A program made the position numbers and the translations under genes. A model generated the notes under the pieces. The model saw only the letters and a program-made list of their open reading frames with translations. It did no database searches and was not told the origin of the DNA. Shown here one piece after another: positions 25,443 to 34,290 of a stretch of 64,000 bases of DNA. The DNA lies in contig CP119076.1 of assembly GCA_029027985.1 (NCBI GenBank), positions 4,524,422 through 4,588,421 on the forward strand, read 5' to 3'. The stretch's first letter is position 1, and each line of letters starts with the position of its first letter. The DNA is from Klebsiella aerogenes. GTDB taxonomy: Bacteria > Pseudomonadota > Gammaproteobacteria > Enterobacterales > Enterobacteriaceae.

Positions 25443-27458
25443 ATGTTCAACAAAAGTATCCGCATCAGCCTGATGGTTATCGGCTGGCTCCTGATGACCT
25501 GCGCAGTCCGCGCAGAGACGGTTCCTTTTCTGCCGCCGGATGCGCGGCCGCAGCTGGAGGCGAATCGCCCCTGGCCGCAGAATAAATTTCTGGTGCTGGC
25601 CTACCACGATGTTGAAGACGAGGTCGCCGATCAGCGCTATCTGGCGGTACGCACCAGCGCGCTCAACGATCAGATCGGCTGGCTGCTGCACAACGGCTAT
25701 AAGGCCATCAGCGTACAAAACATTCTTGATGCCCACGCGGGGCTGATCACCCTGCCGCCGAAAGCGTTTCTACTGAGTTTCGACGATGGCTACAGCAGTT
25801 TTTACTCCCGCGTCTGGCCGTTGCTAAAAGCCTGGAACGTACCGGCGCTGTGGGCGCCGGTCGGTAGCTGGGTCGACACGCCGGGCCAGCAAAAAGTCGA
25901 TTTCGGCGGCCTGATGACCCCACGCGACCGCTTTGCCACCTGGCGGATGGTACGCGAACTCAGCCAATCGCCGCTGGTCGAAATCGGCGCCCATACCTGG
26001 GCTTCGCACTACGGTATTCAGGCTAACCCGCAGGGTAGTCGCGAACCGGCGATCGCCAACCGTTTTTACGATTCCGCCACCGGGCGCTACGAAAGCGATC
26101 GGCAGTTTAGCCAACGCATCGATACTGACGTACGCAAGGTGAGCGACAAAATCACCGAGGTCACCGGCAAAGCGCCGCGCGCCTGGGTGTGGCCCTACGG
26201 CGCGGCCAATGGCACGTCGCTCGCCATCGCCAAAAAACGCGGCTATCAGTTGGCATTTACCCTCGGTGACGGCCTGGGCGACGTCCGCGATCTGGATAAT
26301 ATTCCGCGCTTATTGATCTCCGGCAATCCGTCGATCAAAGCATTTTCCAATGCGGTGACGCAGATCCAGGAGCGCGAACCGGTACGAGTGATGCACGTCG
26401 ATCTTGATTACGTCTACGATCGAGATCCCGCTCAGCAGACGAAGAACATCGATAAGCTGATTCAGCGCGTCTACGACATGAAAATCACTCACGTCTTCCT
26501 GCAGGCCTTCTCCGACCCGCTCGGCGACGGCACGGTAAAAGCGCTGTACTTCCCCAACCGCCGCCTGCCGGTCCGCGCCGATCTGTTCAACTTTGTCGCC
26601 TGGCAGTTGCAGACCCGCGGCGGCGCCAAAGTGTATGCCTGGATGCCGGTACTAGCGTTCGATCTGGACAGCTCGCTGCCGCGCGTACAGCGCTGGGATC
26701 CGCAAACCCATACGCTGCATCAGGCCGCTCGCCCTTATGTGCGACTGTCACCGTGGAATGCTCAGGTACGCGATCAAATCCGTGATATCTACCAGGACCT
26801 GGCCCGCTACGCCACCTTTGACGGCGTACTGTTCCACGACGACGCGGTACTGACGGATTACGAGGATGCCAGCACGGATGCCATGGCCGCCTGGCGGGCG
26901 ACGGGCCATCAGGACGATATCGCGCAGATTCGCTCGAATCCCGAGACGCTGCATAGCTGGACGCGCTTTAAAAGCCAGGCGCTGATCGACTTCACCCGCA
27001 CGCTTAGCCAGAGCGTGAAGGCGATACGCGGCCCGCAGGTAAGCACGGCGCGCAATATCTTCGCCCTGCCGATTCTGCAACCGGAAAGCGAGGCCTGGTT
27101 CGCACAAAATCTGGATGATTTTCTGGCGGCCTACGACTGGACGGTGCCGATGGCGATGCCGCTGATGGAGTCAGTCCCGGCGGCGGAAAGCAGCGCCTGG
27201 CTGGCTCGCCTGGTACGCGCGGTCAACGCCAGACCGGGGGCGCTCAAACGCACCATTTTTGAGCTACAGGCCAAGGACTGGAACCGTCCGCAACAAAACG
27301 CCATCGCCGACCAGCAGTTGGTGGAATGGATGCGCGCGCTGCAGCTCAACGGCGTTAACAACTACGGCTATTACCCTGACGATTTTATTAATAATCAGCC
27401 TGATATATCGAAAATCAGGCCTTTGTTCTCATCGTACTGGTACCCCAACAATGACTGA
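25443..27458 (+). CDS. pgaB: Poly-GlcNAc N-deacetylase PgaB
   Basis: PgaB deacetylates the polymer in the periplasm before export. The 671-residue product has an N-terminal polysaccharide deacetylase domain with the catalytic FDDGY (D114/D115, same numbering as E. coli) and a C-terminal GH153-type hydrolase domain ([45 protein letters not shown]). The N-terminus is [20 protein letters not shown] followed by AVRAE. E. coli PgaB is a lipoprotein with a TAC lipobox, whereas here the residue before Cys is Thr and an AVRA signal-peptidase I site follows. It lies 8 bases after pgaA and overlaps pgaC by 8. Confidence 0.95.
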   Translation: MFNKSIRISLMVIGWLLMTCAVRAETVPFLPPDARPQLEANRPWPQNKFLVLAYHDVEDEVADQRYLAVRTSALNDQIGWLLHNGYKAISVQNILDAHAGLITLPPKAFLLSFDDGYSSFYSRVWPLLKAWNVPALWAPVGSWVDTPGQQKVDFGGLMTPRDRFATWRMVRELSQSPLVEIGAHTWASHYGIQANPQGSREPAIANRFYDSATGRYESDRQFSQRIDTDVRKVSDKITEVTGKAPRAWVWPYGAANGTSLAIAKKRGYQLAFTLGDGLGDVRDLDNIPRLLISGNPSIKAFSNAVTQIQEREPVRVMHVDLDYVYDRDPAQQTKNIDKLIQRVYDMKITHVFLQAFSDPLGDGTVKALYFPNRRLPVRADLFNFVAWQLQTRGGAKVYAWMPVLAFDLDSSLPRVQRWDPQTHTLHQAARPYVRLSPWNAQVRDQIRDIYQDLARYATFDGVLFHDDAVLTDYEDASTDAMAAWRATGHQDDIAQIRSNPETLHSWTRFKSQALIDFTRTLSQSVKAIRGPQVSTARNIFALPILQPESEAWFAQNLDDFLAAYDWTVPMAMPLMESVPAAESSAWLARLVRAVNARPGALKRTIFELQAKDWNRPQQNAIADQQLVEWMRALQLNGVNNYGYYPDDFINNQPDISKIRPLFSSYWYPNND

Positions 27459-28782
27459 TCGCATTATCGCATTTTCGATTCTATGCCTGGTTTTCGGGCT
27501 ACCGCTGGGCGTGGCCGCCGTTTTTACCGGGGAGCTGATACTGGATTTCGTCTTCTTCTGGCCACTGTTTATGTCGGTACTGTGGATCACCGGCGGGCTC
27601 TACTTCTGGTTCCAGTTGGAACGCCACTGGCCGTGGAGCAAAGAGACGCCGCCGCCGGAGCTTGCGGGCAACCCGCTGATCTCTATCCTCATTCCCTGTT
27701 TTAACGAGGAGAAAAATGCCCGCGAGACGATTGAAGCCGCGCTGGCGCAGCGCTATCGCAATATCGAGGTCATCGCCATCAACGACGGTTCTTCTGATAA
27801 CACCGCCGCAGTGCTCAACCAACTGGCGGAAGAATATGCCCTGCTGCGGGTCATTCATCTGGCGGAAAATCAGGGGAAAGCGGTGGCGCTGAAGGCTGGC
27901 GCCGCCGCCGCGCGCGGCGATTTACTGGTCTGTATCGATGGCGATGCCCTGCTCGATCGCGATACCGCGGCCTATCTGGTCGCGCCGCTGATTCAGTATC
28001 CCCACGTCGGCGCGGTTACCGGCAACCCGCGAATCCGCACCCGTTCGACGCTGATCGGCCGCATTCAGGTCGGCGAATTCTCGTCGATTATCGGGCTGAT
28101 TAAGCGCACTCAGCGCATTTATGGCCGGGTATTTACCGTTTCCGGGGTTATCGCCGCCTTTCGCCGCCAGGCGCTGGCGGACGTTGGCTACTGGAGCCCG
28201 GATATGATCACTGAAGACATCGATATCAGTTGGAAGCTCCAGCTGCGCCACTGGGCGATTTTCTTTGAGCCGCGGGCGCTGTGCTGGATCCTGATGCCGG
28301 AGACGCTGAAAGGGCTGTGGAAGCAGCGGCTGCGTTGGGCGCAGGGCGGCGCCGAAGTTTTCCTGGTCAACCTGCGCCGTTTGTTCCGTTGGGAGCATCA
28401 CCGGATGTGGCCGCTGTTCCTTGAATATGCGCTCTCCACCCTGTGGGCCTTCGCCTATGCGGTCACCATTTTTCTATTCATCGCCAGCTATTTTGCGCCG
28501 CTGCCGGAGAATCTGGCCGTCCGCAGTCTGTTTCCACCGGAGTTTACCGGGCTACTGCTGGGCGTCATGTGCCTGTTGCAGTTTATCGCCAGCCTGTACA
28601 TCGAGCGGCGCTATGAACGCGGCGTCGCCGGGTCGCTGTTCTGGGTTATCTGGTTTCCAATGGTGTACTGGATGATTGGTCTGCTGACCACCATCGTCGC
28701 CTTCCCCAAAGTGATGTTGAAACGTAAACGCGCCAGGGCTCGCTGGGTCAGCCCGGACAGAGGAAAAGGGAGAATGTCATGA
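27451..28782 (+). CDS. pgaC: Poly-GlcNAc synthase PgaC (glycosyltransferase 2)
   Basis: PgaC polymerises UDP-GlcNAc at the inner membrane. The product has 443 residues: N-terminal membrane spans (about 6-55), a GT2 domain ([62 protein letters not shown]) and C-terminal spans. The catalytic D,D,D,QxxRW set is intact. The start at ATG 27451 overlaps the pgaB stop and gives the E. coli length; earlier in-frame ATGs lie inside pgaB. Confidence 0.96.
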   Translation: MTDRIIAFSILCLVFGLPLGVAAVFTGELILDFVFFWPLFMSVLWITGGLYFWFQLERHWPWSKETPPPELAGNPLISILIPCFNEEKNARETIEAALAQRYRNIEVIAINDGSSDNTAAVLNQLAEEYALLRVIHLAENQGKAVALKAGAAAARGDLLVCIDGDALLDRDTAAYLVAPLIQYPHVGAVTGNPRIRTRSTLIGRIQVGEFSSIIGLIKRTQRIYGRVFTVSGVIAAFRRQALADVGYWSPDMITEDIDISWKLQLRHWAIFFEPRALCWILMPETLKGLWKQRLRWAQGGAEVFLVNLRRLFRWEHHRMWPLFLEYALSTLWAFAYAVTIFLFIASYFAPLPENLAVRSLFPPEFTGLLLGVMCLLQFIASLYIERRYERGVAGSLFWVIWFPMVYWMIGLLTTIVAFPKVMLKRKRARARWVSPDRGKGRMS

Positions 28783-29213
28783 ACGAACAAACCCTGATAT
28801 TAACCGAGCATCGTATGCTGCCGCGGATCTTTGACGGCATCCTGACCGCCATCGCATGGGGGGGATTTATCTTTTTCCTCTATGCCAATCTGCTGATGCA
28901 GTTTACCGATCGCAGCAACGACAGCTGGGATGTGGTAATGGCGTCGTTTAATACCGTGCTGGTCTATTTACTGGTGGCGGCGCTGAACGGCTGGCTGTTG
29001 ATTTTGTGGTATCAGTACAACCTGCGCCGCTATAACGCCCGGCGGCACGGTAGTATGGCCTCGCTACGTCATGAGGATCTGGCGGAGAGCTTTAATATCG
29101 CGCCGCAAATCATTTCCGAGATGAGCCAATATAACCTGCTGACGGTTTACCATGACCATATCGGCAGAATTATTGAGTTGAAACCCAACCCGGACACGGA
29201 AGACGAACGCTGA
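28779..29213 (+). CDS. pgaD: Poly-GlcNAc synthesis accessory protein PgaD
   Basis: A 144-residue inner-membrane protein with two hydrophobic spans (about 23-45 and 60-85) and a basic cytoplasmic tail. PgaD binds PgaC and is needed for polymer synthesis; in E. coli the PgaC-PgaD pair is the c-di-GMP sensor. It overlaps pgaC by four bases and ends the operon before a strong terminator. Confidence 0.9.
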   Translation: MNEQTLILTEHRMLPRIFDGILTAIAWGGFIFFLYANLLMQFTDRSNDSWDVVMASFNTVLVYLLVAALNGWLLILWYQYNLRRYNARRHGSMASLRHEDLAESFNIAPQIISEMSQYNLLTVYHDHIGRIIELKPNPDTEDER

Positions 29214-29224
29214 TCCCCGCAACC

Positions 29225-29253
29225 AAAAAGGCCGCATCCAATGCGGCCTTTTT
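29225..29253. terminator. Bidirectional terminator between pgaD and the DsbA-family gene
   Basis: AAAAAGGCCGCAT and ATGCGGCCTTTTT are perfect 13-base arms with a three-base loop. The A and T flanks allow termination from both converging genes. Confidence 0.92.
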
Positions 29254-29273
29254 GGCGATGACGCGCGAAGGAA

Positions 29274-30065
29274 TTACTGGCCGCCAGCTTTCTTAATCGC
29301 CGCATCCAGCGAGTCCTTATCGGCCAGTCCCGGGAAGACGGTAATGGTCGCTTCGGTCGCGCCGGTGGTTGGCATCACGATCACGCCCGGCGTACCGCTT
29401 AAGCCAATCTCCTGCGCCAGCTGGTTGATATTTTCCAGAGCCGGTTCGACGTCAGCCGCTTTTTTGGCATCGAAGCTCACCTTCTTCGCCTGCTGCTGAA
29501 TATCCGCCGCCGTCAGCTTACCTTCGTTATGCCCGGTGGCGTAAATGCCGTTGTGATAGGTCAGGTAGGCATCCGCCCCTTTCTGTTGATAAATCTGCAA
29601 ACCGGTTTTTGCCGCATCCAGCGACGTTTCCCAACGGCTGCCGAAAATCGGCCACTCTTTGAAGGCGAAACGGGTTTGCGGATGGTCTTTGATAACCTGT
29701 TCCATTACCGGCGCCAGGCGGCTGCAGTAGATGCACTGATAATCGAAGAACTCGATGACGGTGACTTTACCGTTCGCCGGGCCGTAGGTTGGGGTGGCCT
29801 TATCCTGCGTCAGCTTGTCGGCGTTCTTCAGTACCGCCTGCGTCGCGGCGCTGGCCTGCTGTTCGGCCTGAATTTGCTGCAGCTTTTGACTGGCCTGCAG
29901 CAGCACCTCCGGGTGAGCGACTAAGTAGTCAGCGGCGATTTTGCCGATGCGCGCTTCCTGCTCCGGCGTAAAGGTTGCGGCCGGCGCATCAGCGGCGCTG
30001 GCCAGCGACGGCAGCAGAGAAGCGCCCGCCAGGGCGAGAATCAGTACATTCTTGAAGCCAGACAT
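29274..30065 (-). CDS. Periplasmic DsbA-family thiol:disulfide oxidoreductase
   Basis: A 263-residue protein with a signal peptide (about 1-24, ending LASAA). An alpha-helical N-terminal stretch (about 30-90) precedes a thioredoxin-fold domain with C111-IY-C114 and a cis-Pro loop SGTPGV. The form resembles the Com1/ScsC branch of DsbA-like proteins with an N-terminal oligomerisation part. It may oxidise or isomerise periplasmic thiols; the substrate is unknown. It is a single gene convergent with pgaD, with AAGGA before its ATG. Confidence 0.82.
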   Translation of the reverse strand: MSGFKNVLILALAGASLLPSLASAADAPAATFTPEQEARIGKIAADYLVAHPEVLLQASQKLQQIQAEQQASAATQAVLKNADKLTQDKATPTYGPANGKVTVIEFFDYQCIYCSRLAPVMEQVIKDHPQTRFAFKEWPIFGSRWETSLDAAKTGLQIYQQKGADAYLTYHNGIYATGHNEGKLTAADIQQQAKKVSFDAKKAADVEPALENINQLAQEIGLSGTPGVIVMPTTGATEATITVFPGLADKDSLDAAIKKAGGQ

Positions 30066-30284
30066 ATTGAAAAGTCCTTACGATAAAAGTAGACGGCAGG
30101 TGGGCCTAATCGCACAAAATATCATCCTTTAGTGGGGAATCATTGTCAGTTTACGCATTGATTCGTAACTTTATTTGTCAGACACAGCGCCTCCCGGCAA
30201 CCGCAAGGGTGGTCAGGTGCAACGAACGAGAGTACTCTGCGCCCATCTTTTTCTGATGGACGTTATTCGCAATACGAGTCAGCC

Positions 30285-30968
30285 ATGAACGAAATATTCA
30301 GTCAGTGGGACTTCGCCGTTATTTTGCTGCAAATCATCGCCATTGATTTGCTATTAGGCGGCGATAACGCAGTTGTGATCGCCATGGCCTGCCGCAAGTT
30401 GCCAGAGCATCTGCGTAGCAAAGCGATTATTATCGGCACGCTCGGCGCGATAATCGCCCGGGTCGTGTTGCTGGCGGTGGCCATTTATTTGCTCTCGCTG
30501 CCGTGGCTGAAGATCGTCGGCGCGTTGTTGCTGCTGTGGATTGGCATCAAGCTGGTCGCCAATCAGGAAGAAGAGAGCGACGTCGACAGTTCCAGCAGCC
30601 TGTGGCGCACCGCCGTCACTATTACCGTCGCCGATGTGATCATGTCGCTGGATAACGTGCTGGCCGTCGCCGCCGCCGGTAAAGGCCATTTGCTGCTGGT
30701 GGCGCTAGGGGTATTGATCAGCATTCCGATTATCGTCGCGGGCAGCAAGCTGGTGCTGGCGATCCTTAATCGCTTCCCTGCCGTGGTGTTGCTCGGCGGC
30801 GCGTTAATCGGCTGGATTGCCGGTTCAATGCTGGTGACCGACCCCACCATTATTCAGCTATTCCCTGATGCCCCGGATTATCTGCATATCATTGCCGGTA
30901 TCGTCGGCGCGGCGCTGGTGCTGTTGGAAGGGCTACGACGCAATTATCGTCCCGGCTCCGCAGAATAA
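30285..30968 (+). CDS. TerC/YjbE-family integral membrane protein
   Basis: A 227-residue protein with seven or so membrane spans. The family's acidic motifs in membrane segments are present: LLLGGDNAVVIA (Asp27) and VIMSLDNVLAVAA. TerC-family proteins are linked to metal ion export (manganese) and tellurium resistance, but this member's substrate cannot be told. It has its own promoter region (30066-30284) and a terminator right after it. Confidence 0.8.
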   Translation: MNEIFSQWDFAVILLQIIAIDLLLGGDNAVVIAMACRKLPEHLRSKAIIIGTLGAIIARVVLLAVAIYLLSLPWLKIVGALLLLWIGIKLVANQEEESDVDSSSSLWRTAVTITVADVIMSLDNVLAVAAAGKGHLLLVALGVLISIPIIVAGSKLVLAILNRFPAVVLLGGALIGWIAGSMLVTDPTIIQLFPDAPDYLHIIAGIVGAALVLLEGLRRNYRPGSAE

Positions 30969-30975
30969 TCTCTCA

Positions 30976-31003
30976 ACGCCGTCAACCCCGACGGCGTCAA
31001 GTT
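30976..31003 (+). terminator. Terminator after the TerC-family gene
   Basis: ACGCCGTC (30976-30983) and GACGGCGT (30990-30997) form a hairpin with a six-base loop, followed shortly by TTTT. Confidence 0.75.
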
Positions 31004-31109
31004 TTCCCCACTTTTCCCCGCCACCCTTGCTCATTTGCCCTACGCTTAATAAAGCCGCCTGATCCAGGGATTCTGTGACCAGATTTTTGAGCATAAATGA
31101 GATAACACC

Positions 31110-32030
31110 ATGGAATTAAAGGATTATTATACCATTCTAGGGGTTAAGCCAACGGACGATCTGAAAACCATCAAGACCGCCTACCGCCGTTTGGCTCGTA
31201 AATATCACCCTGACGTCAGCAAAGAAACCGATGCCGAAGCGAAATTCAAAGATCTCGCCGAAGCATGGGAGGTACTCAAAGACGAACAGCGTCGCGCCGA
31301 ATATGACCAGCTCTGGCAGCACCGCAACGATCCGCAATTCAATCAACAACAGCAGCATGCCCACGAGCAGAACTATAGCCAACAGGACTTCGACGATATC
31401 TTCTCCTCGATGTTCGGCCAGCAGGCGCACCACGCTCGCCGACAGCGCGCCGAACGCGGCCACGACTTAGAAATCGAAGTGGCGGTATTCCTCGAAGAAA
31501 CCCTGGCCGAGCAGACCCGCACTATCAGCTACAACCTGCCGATCTATAACGTCTTCGGCATGGTTGAGGGGGAAACGCCGAAAACGCTGAATGTGAAAAT
31601 TCCAGCGGGCGTCAGCGACGGCCAGCGTATTCGCCTGAAAGGCCAGGGTACACCGGGCGAAAACGGCGGTGCGAACGGCGACCTGTGGCTGGTGATTCAT
31701 ATCGCGCCGCATCCGCTATTCGATATCAACGGTCATAACCTGGAGATCGTGCTGCCGCTGGCGCCGTGGGAGGCCGCCCTGGGAGCCAAAGTCACGATAC
31801 CGACCCTGAAGGAGAGCATTCTGCTCACCATTCCGCCGGGTAGCCAGGCAGGGCAACGACTGCGCATCAAGGGCAAAGGGCTGGTGAGCAAAACCCACAC
31901 CGGCGACTTATTTGCGGTGATAAAAATCGTCATGCCGCCAAAACCAGATGATAAAGCGCGCGAGCTCTGGCAGCAGTTGGCCGAGACTGAATCCCGCTTC
32001 GAGCCGCGTAAGACATGGGGGAAAGCCTGA
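31110..32030 (+). CDS. cbpA: Curved DNA-binding protein CbpA (DnaJ-like co-chaperone)
   Basis: CbpA is a nucleoid-associated DnaJ homologue. The 306-residue product equals E. coli CbpA in length. It has an N-terminal J domain with HPD at 33-35, a linker rich in Gln/His/Phe, and C-terminal substrate-binding domains ([29 protein letters not shown]). It is followed by its inhibitor gene cbpM with overlapping stop/start. Confidence 0.97.
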   Translation: MELKDYYTILGVKPTDDLKTIKTAYRRLARKYHPDVSKETDAEAKFKDLAEAWEVLKDEQRRAEYDQLWQHRNDPQFNQQQQHAHEQNYSQQDFDDIFSSMFGQQAHHARRQRAERGHDLEIEVAVFLEETLAEQTRTISYNLPIYNVFGMVEGETPKTLNVKIPAGVSDGQRIRLKGQGTPGENGGANGDLWLVIHIAPHPLFDINGHNLEIVLPLAPWEAALGAKVTIPTLKESILLTIPPGSQAGQRLRIKGKGLVSKTHTGDLFAVIKIVMPPKPDDKARELWQQLAETESRFEPRKTWGKA

Positions 32031-32335
32031 TGGCTAAAGTAACAGTGACGTTTACCATTACCGAATTATGCCTGCGTACCGGGGTGTCGGAAGATGAATT
32101 GGCGGAGATCGTCGGCTTGGGAATGATTGAGCCGCGCCAGCCGCAGGCCGAAATCTGGCTGTTTGACGACAGCGCGGTCACTATCGTTCATCGCGCGGTG
32201 CGCCTGCGTCACGAGCTGGAATTGGACTGGCCGGGGATTGCGGTTGCGCTGACGCTGCTGGATGAGAACGCGCGCCTGACCCGCGAAAACCGTCTGCTAC
32301 AACAGCGTCTGGCCCGTTTTCTGACCCATAGCTAA
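32030..32335 (+). CDS. cbpM: CbpA modulator CbpM
   Basis: CbpM binds the J domain of CbpA and blocks its activity. The 101-residue product ([20 protein letters not shown]...RFLTHS) aligns with E. coli CbpM over its full length; it is a MerR-like small helical protein. The ATG at 32030 overlaps the cbpA stop (TGATG), which fits translational coupling. Confidence 0.95.
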   Translation: MAKVTVTFTITELCLRTGVSEDELAEIVGLGMIEPRQPQAEIWLFDDSAVTIVHRAVRLRHELELDWPGIAVALTLLDENARLTRENRLLQQRLARFLTHS

Positions 32336-32344
32336 GTGGGAACT

Positions 32345-32437
32345 CCCGGGCGGCGGCGTTCCGCCTCACTCGGGCTACATACTACATACCGTGCAGACAA
32401 GTAGCCCGGCTAAGCGCAGCGCAAGCCGGGGAACCCG
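32345..32437. repeat. REP-like palindromic element between cbpM and the parR-type gene
   Basis: The stretch contains the recurrent motif CTCGGGCTAC and, inverted, GTAGCCCGGCTAAGCGCAGCG with GCCGGGGAA, the GC-rich pattern also seen at 41965-42060 and 61797-61925. Such elements often lie at 3' ends and between convergent genes. Confidence 0.65.
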
Positions 32438-32438
32438 C

Positions 32439-32810
32439 TTAATCCGGTAACGAACCGGCGAGATTGCGCGCCGAAACGCTCGCGGCGACCGGAGCAGGCG
32501 GCTCAGGCGCCCTCACGGGCGCGGCTGCCGACGTGGGCGCCGATGCGGAAGAAGCGGGCTGGATCTCGAGGAACGAGGCCAGCATCTTACGCAGCGTTTC
32601 CGGTTTGGTATCTTCCGCCAGCAGCGCGGCCAGCATCGACGGTAGTCGGCTATCGATTTCACCTAACGCTAACCCCGCCAACAGCGCCGTACGCGACATA
32701 TCGCCGCGATCGCCTCGATGATGGGCTTCAATTTTCGCGTCCGCAAAGCGCTCGCTGGCGCTGATATCCGGGCGCAGGTAAATCAGAACCTTTCTGCGTT
32801 CCAGAGTCAT
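32439..32810 (-). CDS. stbB: ParR/StbB-type partition adaptor protein
   Basis: A 123-residue protein resembling plasmid StbB/ParR partition proteins. The N-terminus (RRKVLIYLRPDISASERFAD) looks like the ribbon-helix-helix DNA-binding part, the middle is helical, and the C-terminal 45 residues are Ala/Pro-rich. In ParMRC systems ParR binds the centromere and links it to ParM filaments. It follows the actin-like gene with a 9-base gap. Low sequence conservation in this family leaves the assignment dependent on the neighbour. Confidence 0.75.
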   Translation of the reverse strand: MTLERRKVLIYLRPDISASERFADAKIEAHHRGDRGDMSRTALLAGLALGEIDSRLPSMLAALLAEDTKPETLRKMLASFLEIQPASSASAPTSAAAPVRAPEPPAPVAASVSARNLAGSLPD

Positions 32811-32819
32811 AGGCGCTCC

Positions 32820-33776
32820 TTAACCAATAATTTTCAGACCACGAACCAGCGCGAACTGCGGCTCGTCCGCTATCACAAAACGATCCTCGCGCAGGCCAAC
32901 GCGCTCGCGAATAGATTCCGCAACCAGCGGCGCGCCGCCGCCAATCACGATCACGTGCGAATAGCCTTTGAAGCTATCAATCGCCGTCAGCACGCGGGTG
33001 GACAGACGTTCGATGCTATTCGCGATAACCTTTTTCACCTCAGATACCGCATCCGGATCGTTGATATTGTCGGTCAGGTACTCTTCATCGTGACGGTTGA
33101 TGATAATCTGGTCGACGTTATAGCTCGAGGTATCGGTATTCGCCCGCGCCAGCGCCAGCTTAACCGCATCGGTAACCAGCGAAACGCCCAGTTTCGGGTC
33201 GCCGTAGATACGCGACACCGAGGTCATCTGCCCGGCGACCATCGAAATATCCAGCGTGGTACCACCGAGGTCGACAATCAGCACCGAGTGCGAGGATTTC
33301 AGCTCGTCGCACAGGCTGATGCCCGCCGGGATGGATTCCGGACGCACGGTCACTTTGGTGATATTGAACACCACGCCTTTATTCAGCTTAACCGCGCGTT
33401 GCAGGCTCTTTTTCTTGCGCTCAATGTTATCGAGGCGGTATTGCGCATCTTCATCATAAAATTCGGTCAACGGCAGGGTGACCACAATTTCGACATCCTG
33501 CGGCTCAAGACCGCTGGTCAGCAGCGCATGATGGACGGCGATGGAGTTCAACGGGCTGTATTGCCAGTCAATGTTGTTGGTCGGTAACGCATCGGGGGTG
33601 ATCAGGTCAAAAGAGTACTTTTCATCGTCCACGGTGTAGTTAAATGGCTTCCCGGAACCGAAGGTGGCAGACCAGCCTCGTTTGAAGCTGTTGGGGCTGA
33701 TATGGGTGAAAGTTTCGCCATCTTGCTCCCACAGCATTTTGATATTGGTTGAACCATCATCGATAAAAATGCGCAT
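32820..33776 (-). CDS. stbA: ParM/StbA-type actin-like ATPase
   Basis: A 318-residue actin-fold ATPase. Visible nucleotide-binding motifs are the phosphate-1 loop FIDDGSTNIK (residues 4-13), the phosphate-2 loop IVDLGGTTLDIS and the adenosine motif VIGGGAPLVAESI. ParM proteins of this type (R1 ParM has about 320 residues) form filaments that push plasmid copies apart. Here the gene lies in ordinary chromosome between cbpM and proP. It precedes the ParR-like gene, and repeats resembling a centromere lie directly upstream. Confidence 0.9.
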   Translation of the reverse strand: MRIFIDDGSTNIKMLWEQDGETFTHISPNSFKRGWSATFGSGKPFNYTVDDEKYSFDLITPDALPTNNIDWQYSPLNSIAVHHALLTSGLEPQDVEIVVTLPLTEFYDEDAQYRLDNIERKKKSLQRAVKLNKGVVFNITKVTVRPESIPAGISLCDELKSSHSVLIVDLGGTTLDISMVAGQMTSVSRIYGDPKLGVSLVTDAVKLALARANTDTSSYNVDQIIINRHDEEYLTDNINDPDAVSEVKKVIANSIERLSTRVLTAIDSFKGYSHVIVIGGGAPLVAESIRERVGLREDRFVIADEPQFALVRGLKIIG

Positions 33777-33792
33777 CGCGTTGCTCCATCAC

Positions 33793-33957
33793 TGAGACAA
33801 ATAAGAGAAAAATGTAAGACCCAAAAAGAGTAGCAAGAGTTAAAAAGCAGCGCAAGAGCACAAAAAAGAGACAATTCCGAGTTTTATGTGAGAACAAAAA
33901 GAGAATTTAACAATTCCCATGACTCAACTTGAGTATTTATTGAGACAAATTAGAGAA
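33793..33957. repeat. Iteron-like repeats upstream of the parM-type gene (possible centromere)
   Basis: Three copies of a 17-base unit near TGAGACAAATAAGAGAA occur at 33793-33809, 33889-33905 (more diverged) and 33941-33957 (one mismatch to the first). Several shorter AAAAAGAG words lie between and after (to about 34010). The stretch is AT-rich and lies directly before the actin-like gene, where ParMRC operons have parC, which serves as both centromere and operator. Confidence 0.55.
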
Positions 33958-34049
33958 TTATAAATTTTCATTTTTACTCGTTTTACATGCTATTTTTAGC
34001 CTAAAAAGAGAGGCTCCCTCCCCTCTTTCAGCATCGGTATCCGAACGCT

Positions 34050-34154
34050 TTAAACCCCTTCTCGACTCACCACAATGGGCCGTTCCGGCTGTGCGCTATT
34101 TTGCGGTACCTGACGATATTTATCCAGCAGGTGAATCTGAATACGTCGCAACAT
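34050..34154 (-). pseudogene. Possible C-terminal gene fragment before proP
   Basis: On the minus strand an open frame continues from SYKLNGD into [18 protein letters not shown] and ends REGV-stop. It reads like the end of a real protein but has no recognised family. The frame is interrupted upstream near the inverted repeat at 34175-34195, so it is listed as a remnant. Confidence 0.3.
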
Positions 34155-34195
34155 ATCGCCATTCAGTTTGTAGGAATAGCGTCAGGTACCGCAAA
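34100..34195. repeat. Long inverted repeat, 20 of 21 bases, between par cassette and proP
   Basis: TTTGCGGTACCTGACG (34100-34115, extending to 34120 with one mismatch) is inverted at 34175-34195. The arms are separated by 54 bases. Each arm has GGTACC at its centre. Confidence 0.7.
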
Positions 34196-34237
34196 TTGAG
34201 CCAGCAGCGCCGTCACAGCCTGGCGCCGGTACAGGCA

Positions 34238-34271
34238 TAAAAAATGCCGCCGGGGTTTCCCGCGGCGGCAT
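34238..34271 (-). terminator. proP terminator
   Basis: ATGCCGCCGGGG (34244-34255) pairs with CCCGCGGCGGCAT (34259-34271). On the minus strand the hairpin is followed by a T-run (A-run 34238-34243 here), 20 bases after the proP stop. Confidence 0.88.
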
Positions 34272-34290
34272 GTTTCACAGCAAAAAACGG

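Noticed and set aside
27259..27450. Longer PgaC starting inside pgaB
   Set aside because: The in-frame upstream codons lie within pgaB and give a non-hydrophobic N-terminus. The ATG at 27451 gives the family length and the usual overlap with the pgaB stop.
30180..30284. yybP-ykoY manganese riboswitch before the TerC-family gene
   Set aside because: The conserved GGGGAGTAG core and its partner loop could not be found by eye. Left as an open leader, not called.
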